Origin: Elizabethkingia bruuniana
GTDB lineage: Bacteria; Bacteroidota; Bacteroidia; Flavobacteriales; Weeksellaceae
Length of the DNA: 64,000 nt
Reading direction: 5' to 3'
Assembly (NCBI RefSeq): GCF_002024805.1
Contig: NZ_CP014337.1
Span: forward strand, 3,968,001 to 4,032,000
Under the pieces are notes generated by a model, which did no database searches, was not told where the DNA came from, and saw only the letters and a list, made by a program, of their open reading frames with translations. Below are positions 8,443-18,469 of this stretch, piece after piece. Numbering within the stretch: position 1 is the first letter of the stretch; each line of letters starts with the position of its first letter. A program made the translations under genes and the position numbers.

Positions 8443-8924
8443 TAAAGTTCTTCCGGATGCGGAATTTTGAATGCCGTTTCCTTCTTCACCTCTGTCATCA
8501 CAATACTACTGTGGTATTGTCCTATGTTTGGTAAGTTGGAAATGGTATCGATAATGAACTTGTTATAACTTTCAATATCTGTTGAAACAATCTTCAACAT
8601 ATAATCATAATTTCCGGAAACACTGATCGTTTCTATAATCTCGGGAATATCCTTAATAGCATCTTCAAACTTTAATAAAGCAAATTTAGACTGCTCTTTC
8701 AGGGTTACATTGCAATAAGCTGCAACTTTCAAACCCACTCTCTGGCGGTCTACCAATGCAACATATTTGCTGATGATTCCTGCTTCCTCCATATTTTTAA
8801 TTCTTTCGTAAGTTGGTGTGAAAGAAAGTTGTATACGGGAAGCGATTTCCTTGACGGATAGTTTTGCATCCTGCTGAAGGATATCTAAAATTTGTCGGTT
8901 CTTATCGTCGAGATTATATTTCAT
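8439..8924 (-). CDS. Lrp/AsnC-family transcriptional regulator
   Basis: A 161-residue feast/famine regulator. The N-terminal helix-turn-helix occupies about residues 5-55 (LDDKNRQILDILQQDAKLSV onward, with the recognition helix around SFTPTYERI), and the C-terminal RAM ligand-binding domain about 68-150, including the usual GNYDYMLKI. Such proteins often sense amino acids and form octamers on DNA. It converges on argH with a 4-base overlap, so it may regulate the arginine operon in response to arginine or a related amino acid; that target is inferred from position only. Confidence 0.85.
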   Translation of the reverse strand: MKYNLDDKNRQILDILQQDAKLSVKEIASRIQLSFTPTYERIKNMEEAGIISKYVALVDRQRVGLKVAAYCNVTLKEQSKFALLKFEDAIKDIPEIIETISVSGNYDYMLKIVSTDIESYNKFIIDTISNLPNIGQYHSSIVMTEVKKETAFKIPHPEELY

Positions 8925-8944
8925 TTTGTATTTGAATTAAAATG

Positions 8945-8967
8945 AAAAGATAGTGATTTTATCTTTT
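8945..8967 (-). terminator. Possible terminator of the barrel gene run
   Basis: AAAAGATA (8945-8952) and TATCTTTT (8960-8967) form an 8-bp stem with a 7-base loop, just past the stop of the minus-strand gene ending at 8996. AT-rich and without a long U-run, so weak. Confidence 0.35.
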
Positions 8968-8995
8968 ATTAATCAAATTACCATCAGAAAAAATA

Positions 8996-11164
8996 TTATT
9001 GTTTCATTATGCCTCCATTATCCTCTTTTGGAGCGTCCTGATTCAATATATTCTGATCTACTTTTGCCAGTTTGTTTCTTGTAGGTATTTTATAATTAAC
9101 GGAAATTCCAAAACTTCTGCTGTCATATCTGCTGTTCAAAATAACGCCCGGATTTTGGTTAGTCGTACGGAAGGACATTCTGGTGCCATTCAACACATCA
9201 TTAGCATATAATGACACCGTTAGCCTGTCTTTGTTGAATTTTTTGGTTAATGTAAGATCCAAACTATTATTAATAGGATACAATGGCATGAAGTAATAGT
9301 AATTACCTTTCGTCAGATAACTGAAGTTAGCATTAAGCTTAATGTCTTTAGGTAAGATAAACTGTCCGGAGATATTAAATATCCACATTCCTTTTTTGTC
9401 CTGAATATCCTTGATGTCCTGAAACTGATAACCTGCATAAACATAAAGTAGGTTAATCTTATCAGGATTAAAGTTAAACTTCATAATCTCGCTTAACGGT
9501 TTGGTGAAAAGCATAAAAGGAATAGGAACTCCAAAATTGAAATTATGTTGTGTAATACGATCTACGTTTCTATTGCTTTGTGATATTCTGTCACCATCTC
9601 TTTCTACATACTGAATTACCTGGTTCTTTACAATCCCCATGTTATAGCTTAGGAAAGCATAATCGAATGCGCTGATTTTTGCTTCAAAATTATCATATAT
9701 AGTAGGGTTAAGGAAAGGGTTTCCTTTGAAGTCAACATTTGGTCCTTGGTAATTGGTGTTGTTAGGGTTTAGGAATGATATACTTGGTAAACTGATTTTT
9801 TTATTATAATTCAGATTAAAGAAGATTGATGGCTTAAAGTTATACTGGATACTTGCATTTGGGAATACCTTGAATTTTTTGAAAGGAGTAAGAGGTGTAT
9901 TAACCCAGTTTTTATTGTCATCTAAAATCAAAGTTGTTCCACTGATATCATAATCCTCAGCACGTGCTCCAACGATGAAATCGAATTTTTTATACTTTGC
10001 CATTACTTCAGCATAAGTAGAAGCCGTTTGTCTTTGATAATCTAAATTGGTAACCTTAGCAGATTGGGTTACATAATCTAGTTTTTCATAAAGTCCACCG
10101 AAACTAATCTTTCCACCATTTAAAAGTTTAATTGGCTGAGAGTAATCTATTCTGAAATTGTATACATTCTGGTCAGAGTTATTTTCAGGATAAAAAACGG
10201 TTGATGAAGCAGGGTTAATAAAATTAGAGAATTGGTTAAAGTTACTTCTGTAATTGGTATAAGTAAATTTGAAATCTAATTTCTTGTCCTTGTCACTAAA
10301 TTTTTTCTGGTAAGTAGCCACGGCTTCATTTCTGTACGTTTTACTCTTACTGTTACCTGTATTTTCATATAATTGGGTCATGCTGTTCACAACCTGTTTA
10401 CCTGAAGCTTCTAAATTACTATCGTTATTATAAGAGTTAAAATCATAGTTGATTAATAACCTGTCTGCTCCAATATCAAATGTTAAAGCAGCTTTAGCAA
10501 AGTTACTTCTCTGAAAACGGTCTGCATAATTACTAAATATATCATCAGTCTGGGTTGTATTAAAAGACTCACGGTAACTTTGTCCGGCACTGAACTGCCA
10601 TCCGAAAACTTTGTTTCTGGAGTTAAGAACTATACTGTTATTAGTTTTACTTCTGAATTTATCATAATTCGAAAAACGATAGCTTCCTGAATAAGTGGCA
10701 GTAAGATAGCTTTTAGCACTTTTACTGGTAATAATATTCAGAATAGCACCACCGGAAGTTGCCGGGAATTCTGCCCCCGGTTGGGTAATTACCTCTATTT
10801 TTTCAATAGAATTGGCTGGCATTCCTTCCAGAAAAGCGGTTAAGTCATTACTTGAGATATTAAGAGGACGCCCATCCATAAATACAGCCAGAGGCTTTCC
10901 TTGGTACATCATTCCTGCAATATCGGTAACAACCATACCCGGAAGTTTCTTGATCCCTTCCAGAGTTGTTCCGGAATTAAGATTGGGCTGTTCAGAGAAA
11001 TCAAAGATCGTACGATCTGGTTTCTGCTCTACAGCTTTTTTGGTTTTGGTCATGCTCACCCCTTGGATTTCCTTCTCTCTGGATTTCTCTTTTGAACCAG
11101 TTTCCTGGGCAAACGCAGAAACACTTAGAGCCAGCATTCCTAAAATAATAATTTTGTTTTTCAT
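8996..11164 (-). CDS. Outer-membrane beta-barrel family protein (paralogue 1 of 3)
   Basis: A 722-residue TonB-dependent-receptor-like protein of the OMP_b-brl_3 type. It has a signal peptide (residues 1-19, ending in SAFAQ), a short linker, a plug-like region (about 48-150, with ISSNDLTAFLEGMPANSIEK and GGAILNIIT) and a long beta-barrel rich in alternating aromatic residues. It lacks the N-terminal carboxypeptidase-D-like domain of many Bacteroidota receptors. It shares the KPDRTIFDF motif with the two genes upstream but is the most diverged of the three. A 144-base gap separates it from paralogue 2. The cargo is unknown. Confidence 0.8.
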   Translation of the reverse strand: MKNKIIILGMLALSVSAFAQETGSKEKSREKEIQGVSMTKTKKAVEQKPDRTIFDFSEQPNLNSGTTLEGIKKLPGMVVTDIAGMMYQGKPLAVFMDGRPLNISSNDLTAFLEGMPANSIEKIEVITQPGAEFPATSGGAILNIITSKSAKSYLTATYSGSYRFSNYDKFRSKTNNSIVLNSRNKVFGWQFSAGQSYRESFNTTQTDDIFSNYADRFQRSNFAKAALTFDIGADRLLINYDFNSYNNDSNLEASGKQVVNSMTQLYENTGNSKSKTYRNEAVATYQKKFSDKDKKLDFKFTYTNYRSNFNQFSNFINPASSTVFYPENNSDQNVYNFRIDYSQPIKLLNGGKISFGGLYEKLDYVTQSAKVTNLDYQRQTASTYAEVMAKYKKFDFIVGARAEDYDISGTTLILDDNKNWVNTPLTPFKKFKVFPNASIQYNFKPSIFFNLNYNKKISLPSISFLNPNNTNYQGPNVDFKGNPFLNPTIYDNFEAKISAFDYAFLSYNMGIVKNQVIQYVERDGDRISQSNRNVDRITQHNFNFGVPIPFMLFTKPLSEIMKFNFNPDKINLLYVYAGYQFQDIKDIQDKKGMWIFNISGQFILPKDIKLNANFSYLTKGNYYYFMPLYPINNSLDLTLTKKFNKDRLTVSLYANDVLNGTRMSFRTTNQNPGVILNSRYDSRSFGISVNYKIPTRNKLAKVDQNILNQDAPKEDNGGIMKQ

Positions 11165-11308
11165 ACTGTTATCTTACTTTTTATCAATATGACTTAAGAA
11201 TTGCAGTATTGTTACAGATAGGAATTGTTAAAGTTTCTTAAAATTCAAACTATAGTGAATAAAATGGCTTTCAAGGTCATTTTAAGGATGCTGGCTTTAT
11301 AGATTATT

Positions 11309-13456
11309 TTACATTCTATTCAGTTCTTCAGTATTTCCGGACTGGCGATTGCTGGTTTTTATTTTATCATTACCGAATTTATAATTCAGAGAAACCCTGA
11401 AGCTTTGATTGTCCCAAATGTTTCTGAAACTTTGTTTTACACCATTCATCATCTGATAACTATAACCGATTCCGTTAAATATATTGCTGCCAACAAGGCT
11501 TATGACCAGTTTTTTATCGAAGGCAAGATATTTAAAAGATATGTCAACAGTTGAATAAGCTTTGCTTGTAAAATTATTATATATACCTCCAAAATCCTGA
11601 GTATAAGTAAGGTTAAAGAAAGCTGTTTTCAGTTTGTTTAATGTAAAATCATTGCTTGTTGAGAAATCTGCGGTCCAGCCTTTATAACGTTCAGGTCCAA
11701 TACTAAGCTGAGTATTGCTATGGCTAAGGTTGAAAGTGTTCATACTAGACCACCATTTCACAGGCTTCCAGGTAAAAGTTTCTGCCAAACCGAATGAATT
11801 AGCATCTACATAATTCATCCAGACAAAATTATTGTTCATAGTAGCAGGATCTATTAAAGAAGCCTGGCTTATTCCATTTTTCAGACTTGAGAAATACACT
11901 CTGCTGTCCAGATTTTTGTAGGTAAAAGTAAGTTCAACATTGTCAGTGAAAGCTGGTTGTAAAAATGCATTACCTTCATTATAACTATTGCTGTTGTTAA
12001 TGGTTCTGAATGGATTCAGACTTTCATAAGAAGGACGGTTAATCCTTCTGGAGTAATTGAAACTAATGCTTGTTTTATCAGCAATAGAATACATCGCATA
12101 TAGCGTAGGGAATAGTTTTATGTAGTTATTTTTATGGGTACTATCCAATTCACGGGAATATCCGGTGGTTTGGGTTGCTTCCATTCGTAATCCTGCCTGT
12201 AAATCCCACTTGCCAATTTTTTTGCTTCCGGAAACATACAAAGCTTCGTTATTTTCTCTGTATCTGAAATAATTTGAGATATTGGTGTCCGGTACCATTT
12301 CGTTGTTTACTTCTTTATAGGCAGCAATGTCATTGGTGGTTTTCACAGTAGAAAATCGACCTCCAAAGCTAAGGTTGACAAATTTTAACGGAAGTTCTGT
12401 ATCAATTTTTGCTGAGAAATTCTGAATCTGACTTTCTGTATTGTTAAGCCCTACAAATTGACTTCCTTGTACAATTTCGTTATTAGGCTTGTATGTGGCG
12501 TAAGAAAATGGTCGGTTTCCCGGACCATTATAATTTACATAATCCAGATCCATCGTAATCTTTTTTCCTAAAGTATCCAGTTTATATTCGGAATACAGAT
12601 TATAGACTTGTTGCTGGGATTTGACTCGTTGAAAAGATGAAGTAGAAATATACTTTTGCAGCGCTCCAGCTGAATCATAAATATTTGAAAAACTCGGTGT
12701 TCCGCTGTTCTTAGTATCGAAAAGACTTGCATTGAATTTGGTGCCCAGAGTTAACCTTTCGGTTACCTTATAATCCAGAGCTGCTTTTACCGCATAATAA
12801 TTGTTTTTAAAATCTGTAATTCCGCGATTTTCCCAATGAGCATCAGGATAATAAAGATCGTTGTTCCAGTTTCTTAAAAATCTTCTGTCGCCTAAATCTA
12901 TAGATGATTGTAGTGTTATTTTATCCTTCTGAAGGTTGAAGGCAGCATTGGAACGCCAAGTGTTTCGTCTCGATCTCTGATAGGAAGAACCAACGTTAGC
13001 ATTCCAGCTGTTCACTTTCATTTTTTTTGTAACAATATTGATTATACCGCTGTTTCCTTCAGCACTATATTTAGCCGGTGGAGTTGTAATCACTTCAATC
13101 TTTGACAAATTCTCCGCACTGATACCTTCCAGATAGCGGCTAAGCTGTTCGCCATTCATATAAACTTCTTTATCATCTATTAATACGAGGACTGTACTTT
13201 TTCCGACAATAGAGATAACATCGTTATTTATTTTTACATTCGGAGTGGCTTTCAGGGCGTCCAATGCAGTGCCACCAGCAGCGGCAACAGAATTACCGAT
13301 ATTAAAGATTAATCGGTCCGGTTTTCTTTCAATCAGTTTTTTCTTTCCTTCCAGAACAACTGTTTCTACTGTTTTTACTTTGGTGGTATCCTGTACATTT
13401 TGTGAAAACGCTGCATAAGAAATTAAAGTAGCGGCTAATATGTATATCTTTTTCAT
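11309..13456 (-). CDS. Outer-membrane beta-barrel family protein (paralogue 2 of 3)
   Basis: A 715-residue protein with signal peptide (to AAFSQ, residue 19), the motif KKLIERKPDRLIFNI, a plug segment with IEVITTPPAKYSAEG and SGIINIVTKK, and a C-terminal barrel ending in aromatic-rich strands. It is clearly a sister of the next gene upstream (13538-15664): both share VQDTTKV and KKLIERK at the mature N-terminus and the NRPS or NRPDMSNLNPFR block in the barrel. Likely duplicated in place. An 81-base gap separates them, so they are probably co-transcribed. Confidence 0.8.
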   Translation of the reverse strand: MKKIYILAATLISYAAFSQNVQDTTKVKTVETVVLEGKKKLIERKPDRLIFNIGNSVAAAGGTALDALKATPNVKINNDVISIVGKSTVLVLIDDKEVYMNGEQLSRYLEGISAENLSKIEVITTPPAKYSAEGNSGIINIVTKKMKVNSWNANVGSSYQRSRRNTWRSNAAFNLQKDKITLQSSIDLGDRRFLRNWNNDLYYPDAHWENRGITDFKNNYYAVKAALDYKVTERLTLGTKFNASLFDTKNSGTPSFSNIYDSAGALQKYISTSSFQRVKSQQQVYNLYSEYKLDTLGKKITMDLDYVNYNGPGNRPFSYATYKPNNEIVQGSQFVGLNNTESQIQNFSAKIDTELPLKFVNLSFGGRFSTVKTTNDIAAYKEVNNEMVPDTNISNYFRYRENNEALYVSGSKKIGKWDLQAGLRMEATQTTGYSRELDSTHKNNYIKLFPTLYAMYSIADKTSISFNYSRRINRPSYESLNPFRTINNSNSYNEGNAFLQPAFTDNVELTFTYKNLDSRVYFSSLKNGISQASLIDPATMNNNFVWMNYVDANSFGLAETFTWKPVKWWSSMNTFNLSHSNTQLSIGPERYKGWTADFSTSNDFTLNKLKTAFFNLTYTQDFGGIYNNFTSKAYSTVDISFKYLAFDKKLVISLVGSNIFNGIGYSYQMMNGVKQSFRNIWDNQSFRVSLNYKFGNDKIKTSNRQSGNTEELNRM

Positions 13457-13537
13457 GGGTATCGATTTATTCTTTATATAAGACAGTTCTAGATATGTTT
13501 CTGTTACATTAACTATTTCCTTTTTTGAAGGGAGGGT

Positions 13538-15664
13538 TTAATTTGCTCTGTTTTTTTCCTCGAACTTGATATTCTTCTGAGCTCCTTTTACTTTTGAGTT
13601 TCCGAAGGTGTAATTTACACTTAGGCGTAGTGCTCTTCCGTCCCAGTAATTATTGAATGACTGTTTATTATCAGAGAAAGATTTATCAGCACGGTATCTT
13701 TGAGCAAAAATGTTGGATACACTAGCATTGATCTGCAATTGCTTGTCCAATAGGGAAACTCTTATTCCGGAAGACAGATCAGAAAAGTTCTTGAATGATG
13801 AATTGACATTTTTAAAAGGTAAGGTTTGGTTATAGTTTAGGAAGAATACAATTGTTTTCTTTGCATTTAGAGTGAAAGTATTGTTTGCAGAATAATTTAA
13901 AAACGTTCCACTCTTGGTTTCTGCCTGTATATTGAATACAGAAGAATTTTGTAATGTTGCCGTTGCGGAGATACTGGTTTCCCACCAAGGTAGAATCTTG
14001 TCGGTATAGCTGGCATTCAGTCCATAAAAATTATTGTTGTAATGATTTAGGTATGTGCTGCTCTCATTAATTCCATCAAGAGTAGATACCTGCCCGAAAG
14101 CATTTGTTAATCTTAAATAATAAAGGCTCACAGATAATTTATTATTATAGGTATAGGCAAGTTCTGTGTTGTTAATGTACGCAGGCTGTAGTAATGGATT
14201 CCCTGAAGAGTAAGAGTTTGGATTACTATACCAGCGGAAAGGGTTTAGATTGCTCATATCAGGACGGTTAATTCTGCGGGAGTAGGCAAGGCTAAAGGAG
14301 TTCTTACCTTCTTTATAAGCAACATAAGCAGATGGAAACCACTGTCCGTATCCATATTTAGTACGTTCATTAGTTGCAGGAGTATAGGCATTTACATGAG
14401 CGTCCTCATAACGGATTCCGAATTTTGTTTCCCACTTAGTTCCAAAGCTCTTTGTAAAGCTGAAATAGGCTGCATAATTCTTTTCATCATACTGAAAGAA
14501 ATTAGTTCTGGACTGATCAGAAACAGGAGTTTGATTGATAATATTGTAATAATTAAGGTCCGATGTGTTTTTAAACTGATTGAATTTTACTCCGGTTTCT
14601 ATGGTTCCGAAAGAAAAAGGCAGTTCTAAATCTGCCTGTCCGGAGAAGATCTGAGGTTTTAGTTTAGAGATGGTTTGTACATCTTCAGTGGTCTGGTTAG
14701 AAGCTTTGAAAGTGGAGAAGTCTACAATTGTATTAGAGTTGTTTTCGTAATAGTTTCCGGTAAAACTTAGTTTTTTACCTAATGTGTCCAACTTTAAATC
14801 ATAGTATACGGAAAGCGTCTGCATTCGGTTTGTTTCACGATGTTTTGTTGGGGTGCTTAGTGTCTCTGTTGGCTGCTCTCCTTTAAAATAGAAAGTGTTA
14901 TTGAAAATGTTCATATCCGGTGTCTGACGGGTATAGAGATAATTCAGTCCTATTTCAGAATTCTTACTAAGCTTATAAGAAAGGTTAAGGCTTGGAGAAA
15001 ACTCTTTCCACATATCTTTACGTACTGTACGGCTGTAGCTTGATGTAGTTCCGATAATATCATAGTTTTCTTCAGAACGTTTTGCAGTATTAGTATAATT
15101 GCCTTTCAGGCTCATACTAAACTTTGAAGTCTGATAATTGAGTGTTGCATTGCCTAACGCACCTGAATAAGTTCTCTGAACAAATGTTGAACCTACATTA
15201 CCACTAAAACCCATATTAGGATTCTTCTTCAGAACAATATTGATTAGCCCACTGTTTCCCTGTGCTTCATATTTAGCCGGAGGAGTTGTAATCACTTCTA
15301 CTTTAAGGATATTTTCTGAACGGATAGTTTTTAAATAACTCATTAAAGCATCTCCGGAAAGATTTAACATGCGGCCATTAATCATAACTGATACACTGCT
15401 TTTTCCTACAATTGATATAAGACCTTTATTTTCGTCTACCTTCATCATTGGTACATTACCCAAAGTTTCCACAGCATCCATCCCTTGTGAAGCCATCGAT
15501 GCTTCAACATTGAATACTAAACGGTCTGCTTTTCTTTCAATCAGTTTTTTCTTTGCCTGAATAGTTACGGTTTTTACTGTTTGTACTTTAGTGGTGTCCT
15601 GAACTTTTTGAGCGAATGATAAGCTGTATAATAAAGTTGCGATGAATATAGAGGTCTTTTTCAT
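13538..15664 (-). CDS. Outer-membrane beta-barrel family protein (paralogue 3 of 3)
   Basis: A 708-residue sister of the previous gene: signal peptide ending SLSFAQ, KKLIERKADRLVFNV, a plug with IEV/VEVITTPPAKYEAQG and GLINIVLKKN, then a barrel with SRRINRPDMSNLNPFRW. These receptors lack a visible TonB box that I can place with certainty. It lies 38 bases downstream of the DUF5694 gene, so the two are likely one transcript read from the promoter near 16583-16590. Confidence 0.8.
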   Translation of the reverse strand: MKKTSIFIATLLYSLSFAQKVQDTTKVQTVKTVTIQAKKKLIERKADRLVFNVEASMASQGMDAVETLGNVPMMKVDENKGLISIVGKSSVSVMINGRMLNLSGDALMSYLKTIRSENILKVEVITTPPAKYEAQGNSGLINIVLKKNPNMGFSGNVGSTFVQRTYSGALGNATLNYQTSKFSMSLKGNYTNTAKRSEENYDIIGTTSSYSRTVRKDMWKEFSPSLNLSYKLSKNSEIGLNYLYTRQTPDMNIFNNTFYFKGEQPTETLSTPTKHRETNRMQTLSVYYDLKLDTLGKKLSFTGNYYENNSNTIVDFSTFKASNQTTEDVQTISKLKPQIFSGQADLELPFSFGTIETGVKFNQFKNTSDLNYYNIINQTPVSDQSRTNFFQYDEKNYAAYFSFTKSFGTKWETKFGIRYEDAHVNAYTPATNERTKYGYGQWFPSAYVAYKEGKNSFSLAYSRRINRPDMSNLNPFRWYSNPNSYSSGNPLLQPAYINNTELAYTYNNKLSVSLYYLRLTNAFGQVSTLDGINESSTYLNHYNNNFYGLNASYTDKILPWWETSISATATLQNSSVFNIQAETKSGTFLNYSANNTFTLNAKKTIVFFLNYNQTLPFKNVNSSFKNFSDLSSGIRVSLLDKQLQINASVSNIFAQRYRADKSFSDNKQSFNNYWDGRALRLSVNYTFGNSKVKGAQKNIKFEEKNRAN

Positions 15665-15702
15665 GGTTATATTTTTATAGAGAATAGTTAATGACTTAGT
15701 TT

Positions 15703-16536
15703 TTAGAAAATATTTTTTACTTCGATAAGATTAAACTGAGGATCGTTTTTAATAAAATCATACATCATAGCTGCGTGTCCTGCTCCAACGATAATTACAA
15801 TGTTTTTATCACCTTTTTCAATCTGATTCTGGATATAGGAATACATAATCAGGTTTCTTTTATACCAGTCAGCAACTAGTTGCGATCCATAAAAATCAGG
15901 AGCTTTATTTATTTTGTTGAAGTATGTGATGTACAATCCTTTATTCATTGAGTATTGTTTTTCGGAATTAAGGCATTTGAAGGTCTTTTGCAGAGAGCTC
16001 TCACTTATACAGTTATTCATGAAATCGGTTAGTTGTTTTACTTTTGTTTCAAAGTCAGCATAAGTTAATGTAGGATTAAGATTTAGTTTAGATTTAAGGG
16101 CTCCGAGATTCATTTGTGATTCATAATCCATGGAATATATTTTCTGGTTACCAGCCTCACGAGCTAATCTGAAACCGAACTGAAAGATTTCATTTTCACT
16201 GAGCATTCGTTTCCGGAAGTCATTCTTTAATGTGTCTGCTTTATAATAGGCCTTTCCCTGTTTGTATAAAGCATACATTTTATTTAGGTTTTCTCTGTCT
16301 TCATACGGACTTTCTACAAAAACTTTATCAGGTCTGTATGTACTGGTGATTTTATGGGTAACCTGGATCAGGTTATCCTGATTAGACTGCTCCAGAATAT
16401 TTCTTTCTTTTACTTTTCCAGCATCAAAGCCCGGATTGTTGAAATGATAAGTCCCGATGAGAATTACATTGATTTTGTCCTGGCTAAAGCTTAAAGCAGA
16501 AAGTGCAACAAAAAATAAAGTTATTATAGTTTTCAT
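15703..16536 (-). CDS. DUF5694 protein (TraB/GumN-like), secreted
   Basis: A 277-residue protein with an N-terminal signal peptide (cleavage near ALSFSQ, residue 19). The mature part shows motifs of the TraB/PrgY/GumN-like fold as grouped in DUF5694: IGTYHFNNPG at the start, KVFVESP around residue 75 and VGAGHAAMM near the C-terminus, positions that in TraB relatives carry conserved Gly-His and Glu residues. Catalytic activity is not established for this family. It heads the three-barrel run and faces the two-component genes. Confidence 0.7.
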   Translation of the reverse strand: MKTIITLFFVALSALSFSQDKINVILIGTYHFNNPGFDAGKVKERNILEQSNQDNLIQVTHKITSTYRPDKVFVESPYEDRENLNKMYALYKQGKAYYKADTLKNDFRKRMLSENEIFQFGFRLAREAGNQKIYSMDYESQMNLGALKSKLNLNPTLTYADFETKVKQLTDFMNNCISESSLQKTFKCLNSEKQYSMNKGLYITYFNKINKAPDFYGSQLVADWYKRNLIMYSYIQNQIEKGDKNIVIIVGAGHAAMMYDFIKNDPQFNLIEVKNIF

Positions 16537-16582
16537 AGTTATATTATTATAAATAATGTTTTATCTGATCGTTTTGATATGC

Positions 16583-16590
16583 CAAAGGTA
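16583..16590 (-). promoter_or_regulatory. -7 element for the DUF5694/barrel operon
   Basis: Read on the minus strand the bases are TACCTTTG, a match to TAnnTTTG, 47 bases before the start codon at 16536. I could not place a -33 TTG at good spacing. Confidence 0.5.
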
Positions 16591-16716
16591 TAACGTCGGA
16601 AAGCCCTCTGAAATAGCGTTTAGATGAATCAGGGTATTTATGGGATGATTGTTTTTTTCGTCGATGAAAAAAGCAGGTTTGTCGAAAATGGCTATTGGAA
16701 AATGCTCAGCTAACAT

Positions 16717-16724
16717 TAAATTTG
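16717..16724 (+). promoter_or_regulatory. -7 element abutting the histidine kinase start
   Basis: TAAATTTG ends 3 bases before the ATG at 16728. If used, transcription would begin at or near the start codon, giving a leaderless mRNA. Confidence 0.4.
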
Positions 16725-16727
16725 AGC

Positions 16728-17750
16728 ATGAAAAAGAACCAAATTATATTCTTGCATATTTTGTATTGGCTACTCAGCTTTATCCGTACTGTAATTATGG
16801 CAAAATACTATTATGGAAATGGTAATTTATTAGTTGATGGTACTTATTTTTTAACCAATTTTGTATGTTTTTATATCAACTATTTTTTTGTTGTACCTCA
16901 GTTTTTTGATATCAATAAGCTCTATAAAACACTAATAGGTTTCTTTATAAGTGTATGTATATTTGTTATGACTCGTTATTTCATGCAGGAATTTATGATG
17001 CCCTTATTTTTTGGTATTAGAAATTATGCTGAAGGAACTACCTTTTTTCATTATTTTTTCGATAATATTTATTACAGTTCAACAATCATTTTTACAAGTA
17101 CAGTTTTCTGTTTAATTAAGTTATTTTCACAGTCAGAGAAAGAGAAATATGAATTAATGGAGGAAAAGAAGAATGCAGAACTCCAAGCATTGAAAACCCA
17201 GATAAATCCACATTTTATATTTAATTCACTCAATAATATTTATTCGTTGGTCTATCAGAATTCCGATAAGGCATTACCCGCGTTGGAAGAGCTGAGTCAA
17301 CTGCTGAGGTATAGTACAAAGGATCTGGAGAAGGACTTTATTCAGCTGGATAAAGAAGTAGGCTATATGGAGAGCCTGATTGCTCTGGAAAAGCTGAGGA
17401 TTAAGAATCCGGAACTGATATTATTTGATAAGGATATCAAAAATCCGAAATTATCAATCTCACCAATGTTATTGGTACCGTTTGTTGAAAATGCCTTTAA
17501 ACATGGTGATATCAGTGGCAAAGGAATGGAGCTAAAAGTGTCCGATGATAATGGTAGACTGCATTTCTATCTCAGAAATTCCAAGAAGCAGAGAATGAAG
17601 GATTTTTCGTCCGGAATCGGAATCGGGAATGTAAAAAAGAGGCTGCAATTAATTTATCCGGATAAGCATTGGTTAGAAATTACAGAAACTGAAGATACTT
17701 TTATTATAGATTTGAAGATTGATTTACATACCAATAACCCCGGAAAGTAA
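16728..17750 (+). CDS. LytS-type sensor histidine kinase
   Basis: Membrane histidine kinase of the His_kinase (PF06580) class. Four transmembrane segments occupy about residues 5-135, followed by a short coiled coil (KEKYELMEEKKNAELQALK), the phospho-acceptor block QINPHFIFNSLNN with His162, and a C-terminal ATPase domain with VPFVENAFKHG (N box) and GIGIGNVKKRL (G box). I chose ATG 16728 (MKKNQIIFL) over an upstream TTG at 16695 because it places the first membrane helix correctly. The response regulator follows 5 bases later. The signal is unknown; the adjacent barrel genes are plausible targets. Confidence 0.85.
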   Translation: MKKNQIIFLHILYWLLSFIRTVIMAKYYYGNGNLLVDGTYFLTNFVCFYINYFFVVPQFFDINKLYKTLIGFFISVCIFVMTRYFMQEFMMPLFFGIRNYAEGTTFFHYFFDNIYYSSTIIFTSTVFCLIKLFSQSEKEKYELMEEKKNAELQALKTQINPHFIFNSLNNIYSLVYQNSDKALPALEELSQLLRYSTKDLEKDFIQLDKEVGYMESLIALEKLRIKNPELILFDKDIKNPKLSISPMLLVPFVENAFKHGDISGKGMELKVSDDNGRLHFYLRNSKKQRMKDFSSGIGIGNVKKRLQLIYPDKHWLEITETEDTFIIDLKIDLHTNNPGK

Positions 17751-17755
17751 TAAGC

Positions 17756-18442
17756 ATGGATAAAATTAAATGTATTGTTGTAGATGATGAGCCTTTGGCG
17801 GTTTCCCTATTAGGGAGTTATGTTCAAAAAATTCCGTTTTTGGAGCTTGTCTTTAGTACGGAAAACCCTTTAGAAGCATTAGATTTTATTCAGAATAACG
17901 AGGCCGATCTGGCATTTTTAGATATTCAGATGCCAGAGCTTACCGGAATTAACTTCATGGAAATTGCTGGTAATAAGCTAAAATATATCCTTACAACTGC
18001 CTATGCAGAATATGCTTTGGAAGGCTATGAGTATAATGTAGTCGACTATTTATTGAAACCAGTTTCTTTTGACAGGCTTTATAAAAGCGCGCTGAAGGCT
18101 CAGGAACGCCTTTCTAATAACGAAGCTTCAGCAGGTCAGTATTTTTTTGTAAAATCTTCCGGTCAGCAGCATCGAATTAATTTTGATGAGGTATTGTATA
18201 TTGAAAGCCTCAAAGATTATGTGAATATAAAAACAGAGCATCAGGAATATATAGTGCTGGATACACTAAAATCTTTTGAGCAACAATTGCCCGATACTTC
18301 TTTTATCAGGGTTCATAAATCCTATATTATCAATATGGATAAGATAAAGACGGTCAACATTAAGTCTGCAAACCTTATTTCCGGAGGCGAAATTCCTATC
18401 GGCGAGAGCTATAAATTAAATTTTTTGAAAAAGTTAAAGTAA
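17756..18442 (+). CDS. LytTR-family response regulator
   Basis: A receiver domain (residues 1-120) with acidic pocket VDDEP (9-13), phospho-acceptor Asp56 in FLDIQMP and the conserved Lys in LLKPVSF, followed by a LytTR DNA-binding domain (about 130-228, including IESLKDYVNI and FIRVHKSYIIN). It pairs with the kinase just upstream. LytTR regulators bind paired direct repeats; I did not find a convincing pair in the divergent region. Confidence 0.88.
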   Translation: MDKIKCIVVDDEPLAVSLLGSYVQKIPFLELVFSTENPLEALDFIQNNEADLAFLDIQMPELTGINFMEIAGNKLKYILTTAYAEYALEGYEYNVVDYLLKPVSFDRLYKSALKAQERLSNNEASAGQYFFVKSSGQQHRINFDEVLYIESLKDYVNIKTEHQEYIVLDTLKSFEQQLPDTSFIRVHKSYIINMDKIKTVNIKSANLISGGEIPIGESYKLNFLKKLK

Positions 18443-18469
18443 TTTTGTTTTTGGTTCGTCTTCATAAAT

